Shown in pieces: positions 30,447 through 39,971 of a stretch of 64,000 nucleotides of DNA (the first letter of the stretch is position 1; each line of letters opens with the position of its first letter). The notes beneath the pieces are model-generated. The model saw only the letters and a list, made by a program, of their open reading frames with translations, ran no database searches and had not been told where the DNA came from. Made by a program: the position numbers and the translations under genes. The DNA is taken from assembly GCA_002786025.1 (NCBI GenBank), contig NHNW01000002.1, positions 992,001-1,056,000 of the forward strand, in the 5' to 3' direction. The DNA is from Zasmidium citrigriseum. Lineage: Eukaryota > Ascomycota > Dothideomycetes > Mycosphaerellales > Mycosphaerellaceae.

Positions 30447-31859
30447 GTCCTGTTCCCTAGTGCACCGGCTTGGCAATGAAAACCGTGAAAGGGCCGAGTT
30501 CGGTTTTGTATGGGGCCCGAGTTGAGACGATGATGTAGGTGTATGATGTCGATGTTTAAGAAGAGGTTGCGATTTTTGTTTTGCGTGTGCGGTTGTCCTT
30601 TCATCTTCTCTTTTGCTCTTCCCGTTGATGATCAGCGGTTTGAGTTTTGGCATGTGAAAGTCGACATGCATTGCCAAGATCTCACCAGATATGTTCCTGG
30701 CAGTGCTCGGACATGTTGATAAACAGGTACGTCGAACAGCATATTTCTTCTCAGCGATCGTTCGTCGTGATGAGGCTTTGATCCCCTAGACTTGAGTCGT
30801 CCTTTGAGGCGATGTTGAGGGAACATCAAATATCTATTTTGCCACTGATACTCCTTCTCTTTCCCAATCCCTGCGCCTGCCATGCTGGGGTGTGCATGGG
30901 CTGACTTGCTTGCAGGTTCGTAGACACGCTGTGGCCTCCCCAGTAGTAGCCGGTCCAGTGATACCATCGATCGAGTTCCAAGGACCGTCGATCCAGTAAG
31001 CCCTTCACCCTTCCATCCCCTTCCCACGTCCTCAAAGCCCAAAGAGATGACCACTGTCGCCAAACGGCTTCAGTAGCTGCTCCCTTGCGAGCAGCCATGA
31101 TGGTTTTACTTTCATATCGCCTCAAACTCTGACGATCAATCCCTCTCTTCCTTCATCGACATCTCGCTCGATGGACTGAAAGCTGACAAGGTAACCAGTG
31201 TAGCGTAAGTACACCCTCCTCTCTTCAACGACCTTCGCACCAAGACGAAACATCTTCAACAACGTACCGAATCCTCCGACTCTTCCACAAGAGCTTGACG
31301 CAACAAGAATCTTCAAATCACTCCACTCTGAAACGCACTCCTTCGACATCGCTCGATCGTATCCAGACAGGCGGTGTTCGCATGCTGACATGCAGCACAG
31401 GACGTCCAAGGTGATATTCCGTGTGATTGGTAAGTCTTGCCCTTCTCTTTCTATTTCTCCTTCCAGGCTCGACATGATGAGGAACCTAACAGAACCGCTG
31501 TTCTGTAGCCATACCCATGGCCCTGATGAACAGCAAAAATTCAGTCAGATTCCACTCTGATCCGCAGCCTTCACAAATGTTTCACCAGCACCCTCAAACA
31601 TCATCATCAACGGCAACTAACAAGTCCAAAGATAGATATCCAGGAAATTCGAAAAGTCGTGCCACGAAGGCCACTTGATCAACCCGATCCATTCTCGATA
31701 ATTATCTACACATCTCCGTCCAAGAGCTGGAGGAGAACTAACACAGATCCTCGAACAGAGGAGAGAAGACGCCCCGTAATGCTATTCCACCTTCGCCGAA
31801 GAAATGCAATGGTACAAATGCAGCAGTAACGCATACTAATAACACAGCAGCTCGATTCA
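30447..31859. other. intergenic, no confident gene
   Basis: About 1.4 kb. Minus-strand ORFs at 30632-31125 and 31122-31475 lack recognisable features and do not join convincingly. A GTAAGT...CCAG pair on the + strand near 31430-31470 could belong to an untranslated transcript. Confidence 0.4.
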
Positions 31860-33308
31860 TCATGAAGCTTTTTTCGAAGAAGCATTGACCGCGCTTTCTC
31901 TTTTGCGCCGTCTTCTTTCCCTGGCATTCGCACGGAGAGCATCTTCAGTAACGTAGTCGTCAGGCAATTCGAATTCGCGTTCTTCGAGGTCTGGAATTGC
32001 ATGGCCAAAGGCGGTCATGTTTCGGCCATGTCTTGCTTTCCCTAATGCTGCATCTCGAAGGTGACGTTTGGAGTAGAAGCTGGTGATGGGTATCTCTGGT
32101 GAAGGTGGTTGAGGCGGGAGTATGATCTTGGGAGGTAAGGTTGGCGTGGCAGGGTGAGACGTTGGATGGGCACGCTCTTTCCCTTTGGCGGACGGTCTGG
32201 CTGAAGATTTCAGAGCATTGACAGTCTCTTGCTGCAGCTGTCTGGCGGCAGAGGCATTGAGGTCGCTGCTCGGGGGCTCAACACTCCCTTCAGTCGTCTC
32301 ACCCTCCTCTTCAGCATCCCTTGCAGCCGCAGCAGCTTCCTTGTCGAGACGCTGCTTCTTCTCCTGCTCTCTCCACTGCTTGAACTTGTCGACCAATGCC
32401 TGCACCTCAGCAATGAAGTAGTCTCGTTTGGGTTCGAACTTCTTCGCCTCCGAATCCGTCACACCTGTTATTCCCAGCACACGAAGCCAGTCATGACCTT
32501 GCAATCCATTCAACAACCTCTCCAATTGCACCTTCTCATGCATAGCTCGCTCCTTCTCAATATTCCGCAGCTGCTTCTCTTTCCGTTCTGCACGCCTATG
32601 TGACTTGAGAAAGTGCTCATCAGAAAGCGGGTCCTCTGGCTTGTCTGGGATCGTCTTGGCAACAAAGTCGAGATTTAGAATGGGACTGCCATTGAACTGA
32701 CTGGAGCTGCTGCGCTGGAGCGGACCAGCATTCCCATTGACTGATATCCTACGTCCATTGACAGCGTTCTTGCCAGTCTTAGCTGGAGAAGCATTCTCAG
32801 GCTTGACGGGCTTCGTGTCATCCGTGACATACAAGGCCGAGTCAATGGTAAGAAACTCCTCGTCCGGGACAGTGTCGAATATCACATCCTCGTAATTGGG
32901 GAAATAGGTTGCCAGCTCACTCTTCAACCGTGGTCCGTCATCTTGTGATCTCAATGTCCGCTTATCCTCCTTCTTCTGCGGAGGTGGTGCAGGCTGCGGA
33001 GAGCGCGTTGCTCGCTGCGGGATGCGCTCCGGCTTAGGGGACGGGCGAAGCAGCTCGTCCTCGTCGGCATCGAGTTGTGTGCGCACGCCGTTGATGGTCT
33101 GCAGCAGAGGGCCATGCGGCTGCTGGACGGTGACGCGGCTCGGCGGCTGGGGCGCGGTGGTGCTCTTAGCAAAGGCGTAGGCGTCGAGCGTGGTCTGATG
33201 CGGGTGCGTGGAGGAGTGCGAGTGGGTGTGCGTGCGGATGGTCAATCGCCGTCGCTTTGCGGGAGGGCCGTCCACCTCGTGGTTGACATTGACGGACTGA
33301 GTGGGCAT
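31860..33308 (-). CDS. SAS4-domain protein (SAS acetyltransferase complex subunit-like)
   Basis: 482 residues from the ATG at 33308 (MPTQSVNVNHEVDG). The frame is open further upstream to 33554 without similarity. The N-terminus is basic, with AKRRRL as a likely nuclear signal, and low-complexity. The middle has TYFPNYEDVIFDT and a TIDSALYV segment. At about residues 270-370 lies the domain core GHDWLRVLGITGVTDSEAKKFEPKRDYFIAEVQALVDKF, which I recognise as the SAS4 (Something About Silencing) domain. The tail contains ITSFYSKRHLRDAALGK and ends in a basic cluster. In yeast Sas4 links the MYST acetyltransferase Sas2 to Sas5 for H4K16 acetylation. In filamentous fungi the same domain also occurs in related NuA4-type subunits, so the exact complex is open. 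Confidence 0.82.
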   Translation of the reverse strand: MPTQSVNVNHEVDGPPAKRRRLTIRTHTHSHSSTHPHQTTLDAYAFAKSTTAPQPPSRVTVQQPHGPLLQTINGVRTQLDADEDELLRPSPKPERIPQRATRSPQPAPPPQKKEDKRTLRSQDDGPRLKSELATYFPNYEDVIFDTVPDEEFLTIDSALYVTDDTKPVKPENASPAKTGKNAVNGRRISVNGNAGPLQRSSSSQFNGSPILNLDFVAKTIPDKPEDPLSDEHFLKSHRRAERKEKQLRNIEKERAMHEKVQLERLLNGLQGHDWLRVLGITGVTDSEAKKFEPKRDYFIAEVQALVDKFKQWREQEKKQRLDKEAAAAARDAEEEGETTEGSVEPPSSDLNASAARQLQQETVNALKSSARPSAKGKERAHPTSHPATPTLPPKIILPPQPPSPEIPITSFYSKRHLRDAALGKARHGRNMTAFGHAIPDLEEREFELPDDYVTEDALRANARERRRRKRESAVNASSKKAS

Positions 33309-33661
33309 GTCCTGCGCATTTCGCGGGCGCGAGACGGGCGTCTGGTGTCGTGCTGGTGAGAGGTGTCTTCTGTGTTGTGAGATGCGATGACGCGCCCGAC
33401 CGCGACTTCTCGCTGCGAGCCCCAAGCCGTTGGCGAACTTGTCTTCAATCAAAACATTGATAAAGACTTGAACTTCTACAATAAACCCATCAAATATCGA
33501 AAGGCTATCCAATATCAGCAAGGGTGATTGCCGAGTAATAATGGGTGAGATCAATCAATGTGTTCATTCAAAGCCCGCTGACTCTCGCAAACTTTTTGGA
33601 GTCTATGTACTCAATGCCACAGCACCAATGGCATGGCCAGGCCAGCACTTTTGGAGAAGAT
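33309..33661. other. intergenic
   Basis: About 350 bases, promoter side of the SAS4-domain gene and 3' end of the glycine-rich protein gene. Nothing specific. Confidence 0.4.
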
Positions 33662-34580
33662 CTATTTGCTCAGGAACTTGCTGGCCAGGTTCATTAGTCC
33701 TCCCATACCACCACCGCTGGAACCGCCCCCTGAGCCACCGCCCATCTCGCTCTTCATGTACATCTTGAGGGCCATCTTGGCGGCATTGGCCACAACATCG
33801 TTCTTGCTGGTGCCGGAGTCAACGTTACCCTGAGCATTCTGCTGGTCAAAGAGCTTCGCGGCTTGTCCTGAAATTATGCGTTAGCAGATGCATTCTTCAT
33901 CTCCATGTTGAAGACTCACCCATGGCCATTCCAATGAAGGCGTTCTGTCCTGAGCCTCCAGAAGATCCACCTTGGTTGAACATGTGCAGAGCTTGCATGG
34001 CCGCTGCTGAGCCCATATTGCCCGAGTTCGCAGGTCCTCCACTGCCACCGCCAGAGCCAAAGAAGTTCTTGTGCTGTCTCACGGCATCGTCCTCATCGAG
34101 GTCTTCATTCTGGATCTGTTGGTGGTTGTTCGAAAGCATCCCGAGAACGCTACTGAACATGTTCGAATCGCCAGAGTCTCCAGCATGTTGTCGTGCCTCG
34201 TGTTCGGCCCCTGAGAAGTCGCCAGAAGAGCCACCATAAGCACCGCCGCCGCCATACGATGTGCCAGAAGAGTCGCCGTGGCCCTCGCCATATCGACGGC
34301 CCTCTGAGTATGATCCCTCTGGTCGACCGTGGTCTGACTGATGTCCATATCCACCGCTGCCACCACCGCCGCCATACGAGTCGTTTCCACCGTAGCCTCC
34401 AGATGGCCTGTCGCTGCCGTACTCATCTCTGCCGCCTCCGTACGATCCTTCTTGACGACCGTATCCTCCTCCACTGCCGTACTCATCTCTTCCTCCAGAG
34501 CCGTACTCTTGTCGGCGTCCTTCGTCGCCGTATCCACCTCCACCACGTCGCTCGTCACCGTATCCGTCGTTGTAGGACAT
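33662..34580 (-). CDS. glycine-rich low-complexity protein with conserved C-terminal helical part
   Basis: Exons 34580-33920 and 33867-33662, with a 52-nt intron, give 288 residues. The first 150 residues are a Gly/Tyr/Ser-rich, charged low-complexity region built from irregular GGYG, DEYGS and GRQEGSY-like units. The rest is more regular: SSVLGMLSNNHQQIQNEDLDEDDAVRQHKNFFG, AAAMQALHMFNQGG, then QAAKLFDQQN and KNDVVANAAKMALKMYMKSEMGGG. This resembles an uncharacterised fungal family whose C-terminal half is alpha-helical. Gly/Tyr-rich tails of this sort are associated with self-association or condensates; that is inference. Divergent from the small membrane protein at 34968. Confidence 0.8.
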
Positions 34581-34967
34581 TTTGGCTTGTGACTGCTGGA
34601 TGGTCAATTGAATGTTCAGTTTGAAGCGATCGATGTCAAAAAGTTCGGGTAAAGAGCTTGAAAAGTGGTCTGATGATTGCAAGGGCTACACCTTACAGAT
34701 GATTTGATCACACGTTCTCTCCAAGTGAGTTGTTCTGCTGAGTTGTTGCTGGCAAGTTGACATGGATGTCCTGCATGAGATCTAGACCACCTGTGAAACA
34801 CCCCGCCGACGTCATCCTATCGTGAGTGGGGGCAGCAAACAGGGAAACTTGTACCACATAAACACAGGCCTACAAATTGGATGGATTGCAACGAAAAGCT
34901 ACCGTTCACTCAAAACACTAATTGACCAACAGTTCCAATCAACCAACAACCAACCAGAAAACGAATC
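34581..34967. other. divergent promoter region
   Basis: About 390 bases between divergent genes, with CAACCAACCA-rich leader sequence before 34968. No assigned motif. Confidence 0.4.
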
Positions 34968-35394
34968 ATGCCTTCAACCTTAGTCACCATGGCCGCGACC
35001 TTCGTCGTCCTCGTCGGCATGTTCGCCGGCTACATTGCCGTCTTTGGCATTCCCAAGGAGTACAAGCGTGCCATGGAGGAGAAAGCTCTTGAGACGATGG
35101 GAGAGGTTCGTCTTGCATTACATTTGATCGAGCTGAGTAACGACTGATGTTGTATTCCAGAACAAGGCATCGTACATGACCAAGGATATGCTCAATAAAG
35201 TGCCGGATTCCGAGCAGAAGGTGCGATCAAGATTGTCATTGTATTTGTTGAAGTGGTGACTGATGATTGTGAAGGATGTCAAAGATCTCAAGCAGAGCAT
35301 GAGCAACGCAGCTGGTGGTGCTCTGCAGAATCCTCTGGGAAAGATGGCTGGCAACACTGCGGACGACGCAACGAAGGACTTCACCGGCCGCTGA
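34968..35394 (+). CDS. small single-pass membrane protein, conserved fungal type
   Basis: Exons 34968-35105, 35161-35220 and 35275-35394 give 105 residues. A short N-terminus is followed by one hydrophobic segment (about residues 5-28, MAATFVVLVGMFAGYIAVFG). A charged amphipathic part then contains YMTKDMLNKVP and DVKDLKQSMSNAAGGALQNP, ending GNTADDATKDFTGR. I have seen similar short fungal proteins without assigned function. The layout (N-terminal anchor, helical tail with alternating AGG and DDAT) could fit ER, mitochondrial or vacuolar membrane. The three small exons explain why simple ORF scans miss it. Confidence 0.72.
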
Positions 35395-36076
35395 GCTGCC
35401 TTATTCACATGCTCGACAACTCCGATCTGACATTGGCGGGGAGACCGGGGAGACCTCTCCTCGTATTCAGTGCCACTCGACACTTGATACGCAAGGTGCA
35501 GGCTCCAGTGTCACGGATCCCTCCCCGCGAGCAAGGTTGTGCCCTTTCTCACCAACCAATCGACAACCAGAAGACCTATACCACAGCTCTGACGATGAAC
35601 GCATTGCACACCACCCGACATTTCAGCTCCCAGCCGCAGTATCAATCAACGTCATTGAAGAATGGACCGTTGAAAAGAACGAAGATAAAGATAGTACCTT
35701 TCGGATTTCGTGGTTCTCCAAGGAAGCGCTAATGACAATGGACTGTAACTTTTCGCTGCGAAAGTCGCTGCGACAGGACCTTGAACAATAATTCAAGCAA
35801 AATTGTGAGAGGGCTGATGGTGTCATGCAGGTACATGTACTATTTCCTGATTGCGCTTCTCGCAGGCGTTGAAGCAAGGTTTGTTGGGTTACAGAATCCT
35901 TTTCCTTCCTGCCATCTCTTATAATGATATATATCTACGAGCCCGGAGACCTGGTTGACGATTCTCTCATCATCACAATACACAATCATACAAGCATCAC
36001 CAAGCAAGCCTGCTCTCTACCGGCTCCTTGGAAACATCGACGAAACAACAAGCCAATCGACCGACCCTTCAGCAAA
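35395..36076. other. intergenic, promoter of small secreted protein
   Basis: About 680 bases with no gene. A run of alternating TATA-like sequence at 35921-35935 lies about 145 bases before the downstream ATG. Confidence 0.45.
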
Positions 36077-36562
36077 ATGCAACTCCAAACAACCCTCCTC
36101 ACAACCCTCCTAACCCTCACAACCGCGACCCCCCTCACGCCCCGCGCCGGCGGCCCAATCAGCAAACCCATCCCCGCCAACTGCACCCAAACCAACCCGC
36201 TCCCCCACAGCACGCACAACAGCGGCACCGTGGTCCCCATCTCCGGCTACAAACCCGACCCCCAATTCACAAACCTCAACCTCTTGTACCAATCCTACTT
36301 CCCCTCCTCGGAAACCCCACAAACACTCGCGAAGCAGTGCTTCGAGCAATGCTACGGTTTTGGAACTGGAGAGGAGTGTTTGAGTGCGATTAGTGGGAAG
36401 GAGATTCCCGTGCCGGAGGGGTATTATGGGGTTCCGGGTGGGGAGAGGATGAGTGGGTGCCTTTTGTTCAAAGAATTCCTCAACCCTGGAGTTTTTGTTG
36501 AGGCGGAAGAGGGAACATGGGAACAAGTGTTGGGGGTGGATATTAGTTGTCCTGAAGAGTAA
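36077..36562 (+). CDS. small secreted cysteine-containing protein
   Basis: 161 residues from the ATG at 36077. An open extension to 35924 is not preferred because the signal peptide starts here (MQLQTTLLTTLLTLTTATPL). The mature part has six cysteines (NCTQ, QCFEQCYG, ECLS, GCLLF, SCPEE), enough for three disulfides, and a GYKPDPQFTNLNLLYQSYF segment. No known domain. The first 250 bases are extremely C-rich on the coding strand (codons ending in C), while the end is G-rich, a marked composition switch. Likely extracellular. It could be a wall-associated or effector-type protein; function unknown. Confidence 0.75.
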   Translation: MQLQTTLLTTLLTLTTATPLTPRAGGPISKPIPANCTQTNPLPHSTHNSGTVVPISGYKPDPQFTNLNLLYQSYFPSSETPQTLAKQCFEQCYGFGTGEECLSAISGKEIPVPEGYYGVPGGERMSGCLLFKEFLNPGVFVEAEEGTWEQVLGVDISCPEE

Positions 36563-37049
36563 AGACAAGACCGAGTTGGGGATGTGGTCTTGGTTGTTCT
36601 TGCATATAGAAAGAGACGGCTATATGCAAGCCAAGTGATGGGGATTAGATATATGGCTGAATCATCAGAGTGCTTGTATGTACATCTTGCCGTGCTTAAT
36701 TTCCATGTCTTGGTATGCGTCCAGCCTGATCCTTCGTGCGGCCGTAAAGAGTCGGAAGGATTGCAGACGTCACTTGGTCGGCCGTAGCTTCGCGTTGCTT
36801 CCCTTAGCGAGTTGGTACGCTATTGAGGAGCGAGTAGCACCAACATGAGTTCCTCCGGTTTGGGGTGTGACGACGGCCGTTGTGTAACGAGGGAGGGTAG
36901 ATAAAAGGTGGTGGTAGGTAGGTTGTCAGCGATTCTTATCACAGCACAGCAGATCGAAGCAGGAGGCACAGCAAGAAGCAACGACACCCAAGGACTTCCA
37001 TATAACATCTTCCAAACCCCGAACATCGACCACCAACAACTCATCCAAC
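36563..37049. other. intergenic, promoter of SDR gene
   Basis: About 490 bases. A GATAAAAGG TATA-like element lies at about 36900-36908. Confidence 0.4.
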
Positions 37050-37979
37050 ATGCCCTCCTCCTTCAACCCCAAAACCGACATCCCCTCCCTCACAGGCAAA
37101 GTCCTCCTCATAACCGGCGGCACAGCAGGCCTAGGCTTAGGCTCCATCCGCGAACTCGCCGCCCACTCTCCCTCCCACATCTTCTTCAGCGGCCGAAACC
37201 AAACCAAAGCCGACTCAATCACCGCAGACCTGAAGAAGTCTCACCCCACCGTCCCAATAACCTTCATAAAATGCGACATCTCCTCCCTCGCCTCCGTCAA
37301 AACCGCCGCCGAGACCTTCAAATCCCAAGCCGATCGACTAGACATCCTGATGTTGAACGCAGGGATCATGGCCACGGCGCCGGAAGTGTCTAAAGATGGG
37401 TATGAGATCCAGATGGCGACGAATCATCTCGGACACGCGCTTCTTGTTAAGCTCTTGATGCCGGTGCTGGAGAGGACTGCTTCGCAGCCTGGAGCGGATG
37501 TCCGGATTCTCAACATGTCATCAGTTGCGTATAAACAAGCGCCCTCGATGGGAATCGACTTCGCCACGCTTAAATCCAGCCAGTCGAATCTGGGAGGTTT
37601 GATTCCTGGGCCGCGATGGTCGCGATACGGGCAGTCGAAACTGGCTCAGTTGCTCTACAGCTCCCAGCTGGCCAAGCATCATCCCAATATAACCTCCGTG
37701 GCGATCCATCCGGGGTACATCATGACGGGATTGTTTGATGGGCTGCCGATGATGACGGCGTTGCCGGTGTTGATTATGAGTGCGGGGAGGAAGACGCCGG
37801 TCGAAGAGGGCCATTATGCGCAGTGTTGGGCAGCGACGTGTGAGAAGGGAAAGTTGGTGAATGGGGGGTATTATGAGCCGATTGGGAGGTTAGAGACGCC
37901 CGCGACCAAGCAGGGGAGGGATGGGAAGTTGGCGGAGGAGCTGTGGAGGTGGACGGAGGGGCAGTTGGAGGGGTGGTGA
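37050..37979 (+). CDS. short-chain dehydrogenase/reductase
   Basis: A single exon of 309 residues. The cofactor motif TGGTAGLG is at about 22-29, DISS at the adenine pocket, NAGIM at the central strand, a catalytic serine in ILNMSS, and YGQSK with Tyr at about 193 and Lys four residues later. This is a complete classical SDR active site. The sequence GRNQTKADS after the second strand places an Arg behind the Rossmann turn, which favours NADP(H). The tail EGHYAQCWAATCEKGKLVNGGYYEPIG is typical of the fungal retinol-dehydrogenase/oxidoreductase group. The substrate is unknown. It sits next to a small secreted protein gene with no shared pathway apparent. Confidence 0.9.
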   Translation: MPSSFNPKTDIPSLTGKVLLITGGTAGLGLGSIRELAAHSPSHIFFSGRNQTKADSITADLKKSHPTVPITFIKCDISSLASVKTAAETFKSQADRLDILMLNAGIMATAPEVSKDGYEIQMATNHLGHALLVKLLMPVLERTASQPGADVRILNMSSVAYKQAPSMGIDFATLKSSQSNLGGLIPGPRWSRYGQSKLAQLLYSSQLAKHHPNITSVAIHPGYIMTGLFDGLPMMTALPVLIMSAGRKTPVEEGHYAQCWAATCEKGKLVNGGYYEPIGRLETPATKQGRDGKLAEELWRWTEGQLEGW

Positions 37980-38117
37980 GGGGATGAGGACAGGAAGTTC
38001 TTTTGCGGCGTTCTCAGCGATGATAGAGAGTATTGAGTAATTTGAGCGGTTCGTGATTCCTACCTGGCATTGATCATAAGAATACCCGCCTTGCGCTGAA
38101 GATATCGTGAACCGTAA

Positions 38118-39641
38118 TTAGGAAGCCTGATTCCTTCCCCTGACCTTCATCCACCCACTGTTCCCTTTTTGCTTCCCATCCGATGCGTCGTTATCTTCGT
38201 TAGGAGCAACACTCATGACACTCATAGCCGCATGCTTCGACTCCTGTGGTCGTCGTGAACCGCCGACGAGCACAGGCTTCTCGTCTTCCCTCTCTTCATC
38301 CCACTCCTTCTCTTCAAGCAGCTCCCACTCAGCGCCAGAGATCTCAGTCAGGAGGTACGACCTCAGCTTGTCCATCAATCGAGTGGGAGAACCGATCTTC
38401 CAGTCTTTGAGCAGGTCAAGACCTTCTGAACTGGCGAGGTTGTGTCTAGCAGTCGCATGCGAGAAGACGCCCAGTCTCATTTCTTTAGCCTTGTCCTCTT
38501 TTGGATGCGACTTGTTCCTTTGCGACACGAGCAACTGCCAGAGGTTTCTCCCGATCGCCCAGACGTCGTCAATCTTGGCGATGTCTTCGATGCCTTGAGT
38601 CTTGCAAAGCCAGGCTATATCCCATGCCAGTAGAGCCACGCCTTCGAGGAAGAAGCCATACGCCTTGGCGTCCTCCTTGACAAGCTGCGCGAGAGGTCGA
38701 TCAAGCCACAGCGCCCGAGGTCGTGGCTGATTCTGGTCGATGATGCGAGAAGCTGCTGGACTGGAAGATTGACTACCGGAGAGACCAGGAAATGGGACCT
38801 TTTTGAACTTGTACGATGACTTCTCTGTCATGATGGCTGCGCGAGGGAAGTCTTCATGTGGGAGGATAATCTCGGCAGGGAGGCGTACCGACAGGTAATG
38901 GGCTGAGAGATTAACAAGTCGGGCGACGTTGTCGAGAGCTTCCGACACCAAGTCGTGTGGTTCAGCTATCGTTCTGCCGCCCACAGAGGTAGTCTTGTTC
39001 GAGGGCTGAGTCCTGACATTCAGCTCCCGCAAGTCAGGGACGACAATCCCACCGAGCGTATACTCAGATCTCCCGTTGGCACCTTTGCGTCGTTGAAAGT
39101 TGCTCGATGCTGCCGCTTCACGGCACAACAGACTTCTGCAATCTACGATCCGGTTGTGTGTCCTGTCCAGGCGCTGTGATGCCTTCTTGCTCGCAGCCTG
39201 AACAGGTTCTGTGGCTCTTGGTTTCTGTTTTTCGTGCTCGTGTTTCTCGTTTGCCAATACCTTGCGCCGGCGCTCAAGCTCCTCCTTCTGGGTCTCGATC
39301 CTGTCTCTGTATTCTTGCATCTGACTCTTCAGCTCCTCGGCTTTGTTCACGATAGCGTTGACCCGGTTATCGGTGGCATGGCGTTCGGCTTGGGCTCGGT
39401 CATGACTGTGCTTCTTCATGCCAGCCGTGATAGCATCGAAATCGACATCCTCCGGAAGTGCTGCCAGTACGCCATCATTACCAGGGCGTATGACTGCGTC
39501 GACATGTCGGTGGGAGTGTTCACGGTCGAGGAGAGCGGCAGCCTGTTGGATTCGAGGTCCGTAGAGTGCTGTATTGGCGCAAGTAATACATAGAGGCTGT
39601 CTCCGGCCGCCAAAGTCCCGCGTACAAATGTCGCACTCCAT
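38118..39641 (-). CDS. atg14: ATG14/UVRAG-type autophagy protein (PI3-kinase complex I subunit)
   Basis: 507 residues from the ATG at 39641 (MECDICTRDF). The N-terminus holds paired cysteines (Cys3, Cys6, Cys18, Cys21), as expected for the zinc-binding/ER-targeting knuckle of ATG14-like proteins. A long coiled coil covers about residues 75-145 (KAEELKSQMQEYRDRIETQ and following). The globular half contains LSAHYLSVRLPAEIILPHEDFPRA, AYGFFLEGVALLAWDIAWLC and DDVWAIGRNLWQLLV, which match the Atg14/Barkor family. ATG14 directs the Vps34-Vps15-Atg6 lipid kinase to autophagosome formation sites. The tail is acidic (EEKEWDEEREDEKP). UVRAG/Vps38-like identity is the main alternative. It shares a 330-bp divergent promoter with the gene at 39972. 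Confidence 0.8.
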   Translation of the reverse strand: MECDICTRDFGGRRQPLCITCANTALYGPRIQQAAALLDREHSHRHVDAVIRPGNDGVLAALPEDVDFDAITAGMKKHSHDRAQAERHATDNRVNAIVNKAEELKSQMQEYRDRIETQKEELERRRKVLANEKHEHEKQKPRATEPVQAASKKASQRLDRTHNRIVDCRSLLCREAAASSNFQRRKGANGRSEYTLGGIVVPDLRELNVRTQPSNKTTSVGGRTIAEPHDLVSEALDNVARLVNLSAHYLSVRLPAEIILPHEDFPRAAIMTEKSSYKFKKVPFPGLSGSQSSSPAASRIIDQNQPRPRALWLDRPLAQLVKEDAKAYGFFLEGVALLAWDIAWLCKTQGIEDIAKIDDVWAIGRNLWQLLVSQRNKSHPKEDKAKEMRLGVFSHATARHNLASSEGLDLLKDWKIGSPTRLMDKLRSYLLTEISGAEWELLEEKEWDEEREDEKPVLVGGSRRPQESKHAAMSVMSVAPNEDNDASDGKQKGNSGWMKVRGRNQAS

Positions 39642-39971
39642 GATCACTTCCCCGTCGCCGCCACTTCGCAGAAAGTCGAAAGATTATGAAAGCGGTGCTG
39701 CCTGAGCATGGTGAATGGCTGGATGCGGTGCGGATCCCAGATCTCGCGGGCGGTGAATGAGAAGATCAGATAAGCGACATGGTAGAGTTCCTGGTCAGCA
39801 GGTATCAGGGCGGATTTGAGTGGTTGATGGTGAGTGTTGATGTCGATATCTGGGCGCAGTTCGTCATCGGATCGCGACATGTGACGACGTGAATCGCCTG
39901 GCCCGTGCATACGCGCCACGCGCCTTCCCAAATCTTGTTATCTCGTCTCGTCCCTTCTTCGTTTCTATGCA
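39642..39971. promoter_or_regulatory. bidirectional promoter (ATG14-like / unknown nuclear-type protein)
   Basis: 330 bases separate two divergent ATGs with no coding signal between. Discrete motifs were not assigned. Confidence 0.45.

Noticed and set aside
30632..31475. Pair of minus-strand ORFs (99 and 117 codons)
   Set aside because: No recognisable domain, no convincing splice between them, and composition typical of spacer.
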